Positions 22,701 to 26,449 of a DNA stretch of 26,449 bases are shown one piece after another (position 1 is the first letter of the stretch; every line of letters starts with the position of its first letter). Source of the DNA: a virus. Under the pieces are notes generated by a model, which was not told the DNA's origin, did not search any database, and saw only the letters and a program-made list of their open reading frames with translations. Location: the IMG/VR virus record IMGVR_UViG_3300009151_005549, positions 1-26,449 of that record; one strand, 5' to 3'. A program made the translations under genes and the position numbers.

Positions 22701-25700
22701 CACTACCAACGGTACTGTTAATGCCGGCACAGCCTTTATTGTTAGTGCTCCAACAGGTGTAATTACATTTGGTACGTCAAATATTACTTTTAGTATATTC
22801 AGTAGCAGCCAAGTTTACTCAGCCAATTCTGCAGCCGGTCTAAGCCTCGACGGCACAGTATTCTCAGCCAAAGTTGACAACAATACCACAGCATTTGACG
22901 GCACAGGCAATATCATTGTCAAGGCCAGTGCTAACCTGACCACACCCAATATTGGTGCTGCAACAGGTACCAGCGTAAGTTTGACAGGCAACGTTAACGG
23001 CGGCAATGTGGTCACAGGTGGCCTGATTAGTGCTGCTGGCAACATTACCGGTGGTAATATTTCCACTGCTGGCACATTTGGTGCAGCAAGTCTAAGTGCA
23101 TCAGGTAATGTCACTGGTGGTAATTTGCTAACAGGTGGCCTAATTAGCGCAACCAGCACAGTAACTGGTTCTAGCTTGTTGGGATCGGTTGTCAGTGCAA
23201 GCGGTAACGTTACCGGCGGCAATGTACTCACAGGCGGATTAATTAGTGCTACGTCAACAATCACAAGTGCTGCCACAATAACCGGTGGCAACTTGGCCAC
23301 TGGCGGAACAGCTAGTGCAGCAGGTACTGTAACAGGTGGCAATTTGGCCACAGGTGGAACTGCAAGTGCTACTGGTAATATCACTGGTGGCAATGTCTTA
23401 ACAGGTGGACTGATCAGTTCAACTGGCACTATCACAAGTGCAAACAATATTACTGGTGGTAATTTGTTAACAGGTGGCCTAATCAGTGCCACATCAACCA
23501 TCACCAGTGCTGCCACAATAACCGGTGGCAACTTGGCCACAGGTGGAACAGCTAGTGTCACTGGTAACATCACAGGCGGTAACGTACTCACAGGTGGAAT
23601 AGTTTCGGCAACTGGTAACGCTACTTTTGGAAACATTTCAACTTCTGGATCAGGCGGCAATATTTCTGGCGCCAATGTAATTTCAAGTACAACACTCAGT
23701 GCCACTGCAAATGTAATAGGTGGCAATGTCTTAACAGCCGGCCAAGTAAGTGCTACTGGTAATGTTACTGGTAACTATATTCTAGGTAATGGTGCGTCAC
23801 TAACTGGTGTTATCACAAGTGTGGCCAATAACAACAATGGCACATCTAACGTAACTATTGCTGCTGCCAATGCCAATGTTACAGTCAGTGTCAATGGTAC
23901 ATCAAATGTTGCTGTGTTTGCCACAACTGGCGAGTATATCACCGGCGTGTTAAGTGCAAGCGGAACAGTAACAGGTGGAAACATTGCCACAGGTGGCACC
24001 GCAAGTGCCACTGGCAACATCACAGGCGGCAATGTACTCACAGGTGGATTGATAAGTGCTACTGGAACAATAACCGGCGTTAACACAATAACCGGTGGAA
24101 ATATTGCCACAGGCGGAACTGCATCAGCAACTGGCAATATCACAGGTGGTAACATACTCACAGGTGGGCTGATCAGTGCTACATCAACAATTTCCGGTGG
24201 AAATATTGCCACAGGCGGTACTTCAAGTGCTACAGGAAATATTACAGGTGGCAATGTACTCACAGGTGGCTTGATAAGTGCTACTTCAACCATCACAAGT
24301 TCAGCTAATGTTACCGGTGGAAATATTGCCACAGGTGGTACCGCAAGTGCAGCAGGTACTGTAACTGGCGGTAATTTAGCCACTGGCGGAACAGCAAGTG
24401 CCACAGGCAATATCACAGGTGGTAATGTACTCACAGGTGGCTTGATAAGTGCTACTTCAACCATCACAAGTTCTGCCACTGTAACCGGTGGAAATATTGC
24501 CACAGGTGGCACCGCAAGTGCCACAGGCAACATCACTGGTGGTAATTTGTTGACAGGTGGACTGATCAGTTCAACAGGAACAATCACTGGTTCAAGTATA
24601 CTGGGATCAGTTGTGTCTGTAAGTGGTAACATCACTGGTGGTAACATCAGCACAACAGGATTGATCACTACCACTGGCAACATTGCTGGTGGCAACATCC
24701 TGTCCAACAACTACTACTATGCCAATGGTCAGGCCATTGTGTTTGGAGTAAACTTCACAGCAAGTACCACTCCACCTTCGGGTGCAGGCAACGGATGGCA
24801 GTGGTACAACACATCCACAGACGTGTTGTACGAATATCTCAGTGACGGCACAAGCCAGTACTGGGTTGACACAACCAGTCCTGCATTTGCAGGCGGAGTA
24901 GTTGCCAACGTGGCAATCTCGGGCAGCATGCTGGTAGCTACTAGCAATGTGTATGACATTGGTGCCAGCGGACAAACATTCCGAAATGTGTATGCCACAA
25001 ACTATTATGGTAACGGTGCTTCGTTGAGCGGCATTATTACCAGCGTGAGCAACATCAACAACGGCACAACCAACATGACTGTGGTCAGCTCAGGCGGCAA
25101 TATTGCAGCGTCAGTTGGCGGAACATCAAACGTGATGGTTATCACATCAGGTGCGGTGGCAATCACTGGCGATTTGAGTGTGACTGGTAACGCCACCCTC
25201 AGCGGCAACATTCTGGGCGATAGAATCCAGAACGGAACCACACAGATTGATATCCAGACCATAAATGGCAATGCCAACATCACTGTTGGTGGTGTCAGCA
25301 ATGTGGCTGTGTTCAGCACAGATCGAGTGACTTTGGGCGGTAACTTGTTGCCAAGTGCCAATGTCACATATGACCTGGGTACAACAACACAGCGTTGGAA
25401 AGACTTATGGTTGAGCAACAGCACAATTTATCTGGGCAACAGTCAGATCAGTGCCAATGCAACAGCGGTTGTGATTACCAATCCTGCAGGCGGAACCACA
25501 GTGTTGCAAGGGGCAACTCCAAGTATCACAGGCTCAGTTGTCAGTGCAAGTGGCAATGTCACCGGCGGTAATTTGTTGACAGGTGGTTTGATTAGTGCAA
25601 CTGGCAACATAAGTGGCGGCAATATCTTAGGCGGGGCCAACGTCAATGCAACAACTCACACAGGTTCAACAGTTAGTGTAACTGGCAATATTACCGGTGG

Positions 25701-26328
25701 CAACATCTTGACAGGTGGACTGATTAGTGCAACTGGCAATGTAAATGTAGGCAATTTGATCAATGCAGGTCTTACTAGTGTAACTGGCAATATTACCGGT
25801 GGCAACTTAACCACAGCAGGCATACTTACTGTGAACTCAGGTGCAGCAGCCACAGCCATTGTGAATGGTGCAGGTAACGCAGTGGGCAACATTGGTAGTT
25901 CCGGCACATACTTCAATCGACTGTTTGCTCAAGCAACCACAGCACTCTACGCCGACTTGGCAGAGATGTATGTGAGTGACGCTGAATATGATGCAGGAAC
26001 TGTGGTAGATTTTGACGGCACTCAAGAAATCACAATAAGTAACACTGATTCTAGCAAACGAGTTGCTGGCGTGATATCAACCAATCCTGCACACCTGATG
26101 AATTCGGGCATTGTTGGTGATATCACATTGCCAGTGGCACTGATTGGTAGAGTTCCAGTCAAGGTAACAGGTGTTGTACGCAAAGGTGATCTAATGGTGT
26201 CAGCAGGAAATGGTAGAGCTCGTGCAGTAACAATTGCAAGTCCAAAAGTAGGTACCATAATTGGCAAGGCACTGGAAAACTTTGCAGGCGGTGAAGGCAT
26301 TATTGAACTTGTGATTGGCAAACATTAA
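19756..26328 (+). CDS. Giant repetitive tail-fibre protein with 17-residue repeats and a DLAEMY C-terminal domain
   Basis: 2,190 residues with a late promoter and Shine-Dalgarno upstream. The N-terminus (MAFPTTPTNGQVTVVNQVSYQY ... SWTRIL) is a fibre-attachment type shared with the next gene. Most of the body is a 17-residue unit of the form ATGTVTGGNLATGGTAS or ATGNITGGNLLTGGLIS. It is interrupted by GNYILGNG modules, a DAATKEYVDN/RILVKDQ domain (residues of about 806-1100), two Y-S/D-L-G ... W-K-x-L-(Y/W)-L elements (near 20510 and 25370) and a YYYANG-SPAFAGG module. The last 124 residues (2067-2190) begin D-L-A-E-M-Y and end V-I-G-K-H, with R-V-A-G-V-I-S-T-N-P and G-R-V-P-V-K-V. This compact C-terminal domain is common on phage fibres and its layout recalls autoprocessing Peptidase_G2-type ends, although cleavage is not shown. 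Likely a trimeric beta-solenoid fibre. Confidence 0.86.
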   Translation: MAFPTTPTNGQVTVVNQVSYQYSSATNSWTRILSTANVITANTIAVNGNLTVGVDIVASGNITGNYYFGNGSQLTGVTASSAGFPITAGNSNIAAAANSNIAITVTGTPNVAVFAPTGEYVTGVVSASGTVTGGNLATGGTASAAGTVTGGNLATGGTASATGTVTGGNLATGGTASATGTVTGGNLATGGTASAAGTITGGNIATGGTASATGNVTGGNLVTSGVTQTGNFSITGNVIGNLLPSANATYSLGGPGQLWKNLYLSGNTLVLGDQSLSSNATAIFTANNFSSNNLAATNAVAAGTTVSAVGNVIGGNVTTVGQVSATGTITGGNIATGGTASATGNITGGNVLTGGLISATGTITGVDTITGGNIATGGTASATGNITGGNVLTGGLISATSTITSAATITGGNLATGGTASATGTITGGNLATGGTASAAGTVTGGNIATGGTASATGNITGGNVLTAGQVSATGNVTGNYILGNGASLTGVITSVANINNGTSNVTIAAANANVTVSVNGTSNVAVFATTGEYVTGVVSASGTVTGGNIATGGTSSATGTVTGGNLLTGGLISATGTITGVDTITGGNLATGGTTSATGNITGGNLLTGGLISATSTITSAATVTGGNLATGGTASAAGTITGGNIATGGTASATGNVTGGNVLTGGLISATGNITGGNIATTGTFGAASLSASGNVTGGNLLTGGLISATSTITSAATITGGNLATGGTASATGTITGGNIATGGTASATGTITGGNIATGGTASAAGNITGGNLLTGGLISSTGSITTTSNISGGNLLTSGLVSVTGNVIAGNVNTSTIRPTSGALTISTASGNLNLNPAGNIVLSANTWINNVNYPAQASDAATKEYVDNLATTAIAYHQPVFAATTTTLATTTGGTVTYNNGTSGVGATLTTTGSFNLIDTANVQTVGTRILVKDQANAVQNGVYVYTSSTVITRSTDADTYGPDSTTDLSINDYFFTTNGTVNAGTAFIVSAPTGVITFGTSNITFSIFSSSQVYSANSAAGLSLDGTVFSAKVDNNTTAFDGTGNIIVKASANLTTPNIGAATGTSVSLTGNVNGGNVVTGGLISAAGNITGGNISTAGTFGAASLSASGNVTGGNLLTGGLISATSTVTGSSLLGSVVSASGNVTGGNVLTGGLISATSTITSAATITGGNLATGGTASAAGTVTGGNLATGGTASATGNITGGNVLTGGLISSTGTITSANNITGGNLLTGGLISATSTITSAATITGGNLATGGTASVTGNITGGNVLTGGIVSATGNATFGNISTSGSGGNISGANVISSTTLSATANVIGGNVLTAGQVSATGNVTGNYILGNGASLTGVITSVANNNNGTSNVTIAAANANVTVSVNGTSNVAVFATTGEYITGVLSASGTVTGGNIATGGTASATGNITGGNVLTGGLISATGTITGVNTITGGNIATGGTASATGNITGGNILTGGLISATSTISGGNIATGGTSSATGNITGGNVLTGGLISATSTITSSANVTGGNIATGGTASAAGTVTGGNLATGGTASATGNITGGNVLTGGLISATSTITSSATVTGGNIATGGTASATGNITGGNLLTGGLISSTGTITGSSILGSVVSVSGNITGGNISTTGLITTTGNIAGGNILSNNYYYANGQAIVFGVNFTASTTPPSGAGNGWQWYNTSTDVLYEYLSDGTSQYWVDTTSPAFAGGVVANVAISGSMLVATSNVYDIGASGQTFRNVYATNYYGNGASLSGIITSVSNINNGTTNMTVVSSGGNIAASVGGTSNVMVITSGAVAITGDLSVTGNATLSGNILGDRIQNGTTQIDIQTINGNANITVGGVSNVAVFSTDRVTLGGNLLPSANVTYDLGTTTQRWKDLWLSNSTIYLGNSQISANATAVVITNPAGGTTVLQGATPSITGSVVSASGNVTGGNLLTGGLISATGNISGGNILGGANVNATTHTGSTVSVTGNITGGNILTGGLISATGNVNVGNLINAGLTSVTGNITGGNLTTAGILTVNSGAAATAIVNGAGNAVGNIGSSGTYFNRLFAQATTALYADLAEMYVSDAEYDAGTVVDFDGTQEITISNTDSSKRVAGVISTNPAHLMNSGIVGDITLPVALIGRVPVKVTGVVRKGDLMVSAGNGRARAVTIASPKVGTIIGKALENFAGGEGIIELVIGKH
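20140..20420 (+). repeat. 51-bp (17-residue) tandem repeats, first array
   Basis: About five to six consecutive 51-bp units encode variations of TGGNLATGGTASATGTV. Neighbouring units differ by only a few bases, such as a CA-to-TC or T-to-C change, so the array is young. Confidence 0.9.
20725..21190 (+). repeat. 51-bp repeats, second array
   Basis: Units alternate between a NIATGGTASATG type and a NVLTGGLISATG type, with occasional spacers (G-V-D-T-I and S-A-A-T-I). This higher-order alternation recurs in later arrays. Confidence 0.85.
21172..21400 (+). repeat. GNYILGNG-NGTSNV module, copy 1
   Basis: This approximately 230-bp segment encodes Q-V-S-A-T-G-N-V-T-G-N-Y-I-L-G-N-G-A-S, then N-G-T-S-N-V-T-I-A-A-A-N-A-N-V and T-T-G-E-Y-V-T-G-V. 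It matches 23746-23980 almost residue for residue. Confidence 0.88.
21375..22180 (+). repeat. 51-bp repeats, third array
   Basis: The longest run of 17-residue units. It mixes the ATGG and LTGG types and contains a T-F-G-A-A-S-L-S-A-S-G variant unit near 21805 that recurs near 23070. Confidence 0.87.
21934..22046 (+). repeat. Exact 51-bp tandem duplication
   Basis: Units starting at 21934 and 21985 are identical over all 51 bases, and the next 11 bases from 22036 also match. This is the cleanest sign of recent slippage or unequal recombination in the window. Confidence 0.92.
22171..23060 (+). repeat. Fibre module shared with the 2,509-residue fibre (copy 2)
   Basis: This is the counterpart of 13432-14330. 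The order of elements (V-N-T-x-x-I-R-P, S-G-N-L-N-L-x-P-A-G-N-I-V-L, DAATKEYVDN, RILVKDQANAVQNG, T-P-N-I-G-A-A-T-G-T-S) is the same in both, but the flanks differ. Confidence 0.85.
23010..23760 (+). repeat. 51-bp repeats, fourth array
   Basis: Includes the recurring S-A-T-S-T-I-T-S-A-A-T-I-T-G-G-N-L-A-T-G-G super-unit twice (near 23245 and 23485) and a G-S-G-G-N-I-S-G-A-N-V-I-S variant near 23650. That variant has a relative in the 2,509-residue fibre near 13230. Confidence 0.83.
23746..23980 (+). repeat. GNYILGNG-NGTSNV module, copy 2
   Basis: Near-identical protein to 21172-21400, with I-N-N-N changed to N-N-N-N and V-T-G-V-V to I-T-G-V-L. The nucleotide differences are mostly at third codon positions. 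Confidence 0.88.
23955..24680 (+). repeat. 51-bp repeats, fifth array
   Basis: Alternating ATGG and LTGG units with S-A-T-S-T-I spacers. It ends in a G-S-S-I-L-G-S-V-V-S-V-S-G segment like that near 23170. Confidence 0.85.
24675..25010 (+). repeat. YYYANG-SPAFAGG module, copy 2
   Basis: Counterpart of 18224-18570 in the 496-residue fibre gene. It is followed by F-R-N-V-Y and a G-N-G-A-S-L-S-G-I-I element. Confidence 0.85.
25540..25830 (+). repeat. Short terminal array of 17-residue-type repeats
   Basis: Several less regular ITGGNxLTGGLISATGN units lead into the unique C-terminal domain. Confidence 0.75.
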
Positions 26329-26333
26329 AAGGG
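26329..26333 (+). promoter_or_regulatory. Shine-Dalgarno AAGGG before the fibre gene at 26340
   Basis: AAAAGGG overlaps and follows the stop of the 2,190-residue gene and sits 6 nt before the next ATG. The 11-bp gap has no promoter or terminator, so the two genes are probably co-transcribed. Confidence 0.65.
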
Positions 26334-26339
26334 TAGTAG

Positions 26340-26449
26340 ATGGCCTTTCCCAGCACGCCAACTAACGGGCAAATTGCAGTAGTGGGTGGTATAGCATATC
26401 AGTATGCTACCACCCCTAATTCTTGGAGTCGAATTCTTTCGTCTGCCAA
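26340..26449 (+). CDS. Partial tail-fibre gene, paralogue of the 2,190-residue fibre (3' end outside window)
   Basis: Thirty-six complete codons are present before the right edge. The peptide begins MAFPSTPTNGQIAVVGG, then I-A-Y-Q-Y-A-T-T-P-N-S-W-S-R-I-L-S-S-A. It aligns without gaps to the N-terminus of the upstream giant (MAFPTTPTNGQVTVVNQ ... YQY ... NSWTRILSTA). A shared N-terminus suggests both proteins attach at the same kind of site, with different distal parts. Nothing can be said about its length or tip. Confidence 0.88.
   Translation, partial: MAFPSTPTNGQIAVVGGIAYQYATTPNSWSRILSSA

Noticed and set aside
20140-25830. Regular 51-bp repeats considered as a CRISPR-like array
   Set aside because: Repeats are directly adjacent with no unique spacers, remain in frame and vary at silent positions, as expected for a protein repeat.
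19971-25916. Long open frames on the - strand across the giant fibre gene, up to 375 codons and rich in Pro-Val-Ala (PPVILPVALAVPPVA-like)
   Set aside because: They mirror the 51-bp repeats. The codons for Thr-Gly-Gly-Asn-Ala read antisense give Pro, Val and Ala and rarely stops, so the frames stay open by composition. They lack ribosome binding sites and break where the repeats break.
1-26449. Search for tRNA genes, integrase, transposase or attachment sites
   Set aside because: No cloverleaf-like sequence, recombinase motif or flanking direct repeat around the - strand cassette was seen by eye.

Overview
The window looks like part of the tail-fibre and adhesin region of a large tailed phage, most likely a T4-like (myovirus-type) phage from an aquatic environment. 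The evidence is: two fibre-type genes of 2,190 and 2,509 codons and further fibre genes in tandem; fibre N-termini of the kind found in T4-like cyanophages and related marine phages (MAFPTTPTNGQ, MAASFNESQKIDYLWKKVGYG, MGRPLKI); a perfect T4-type late promoter (TATAAATA) before one giant gene; and tight gene packing with overlapping stops and starts. The lineage and host are inferred from remembered family resemblance, because no database search was possible. No rRNA, tRNA, integrase, transposase or CRISPR array was seen.

Layout. (1) 2-3867, + strand: the 3' part of a fibre protein built from about 27 YadA-head-like 16-residue repeats, then a small LamG/concanavalin-like protein. (2) 3850-8378, - strand: a compact four-gene cassette, read right to left. 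It encodes a TPR-plus-GT9-like glycosyltransferase, a GT-A-type glycosyltransferase, a cyanophycin-synthetase-like ATP-grasp ligase whose Mur-ligase half is short and lacks its P-loop, and a class I methyltransferase. (3) 8379-8524: a divergent control region. (4) 8525-9943, + strand: a small virion protein and a 195-residue Rossmann-like protein resembling DUF115/GT42-type proteins. A terminator-like hairpin that also covers a ribosome binding site separates them. (5) 10000-19687, + strand: a 2,509-residue fibre/adhesin with four PKD-like domains, a 496-residue fibre protein and a 223-residue fibre accessory protein, coupled through TAATG and ATGA overlaps. (6) 19756-26449, + strand: a 2,190-residue fibre made largely of 17-residue (51-bp) repeats, followed by the start of a paralogous fibre gene cut by the window edge.

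How the parts may work together. The + strand genes probably build long repetitive fibres and tips for host recognition; the 223-residue protein has the position and N-terminus of a fibre-assembly accessory protein. The - strand cassette is not structural. It looks like a surface-chemistry module (sugar transfer, amino-acid or peptide ligation, methylation) that could decorate virion fibres or alter the host envelope. That role is inference. The two giant fibres share an approximately 880-bp module, and the 2,190-residue fibre shares another with the 496-residue fibre. Inside the 2,190-residue gene, repeats range from exact 51-bp copies to copies differing mainly at synonymous positions, so the region appears to evolve by repeat expansion and module swapping.

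The most unusual item is the CphA-like ATP-grasp ligase (4478-6232). Its architecture recalls CphA2, the cyanobacterial cyanophycin synthetase variant with a defunct second ATP site.
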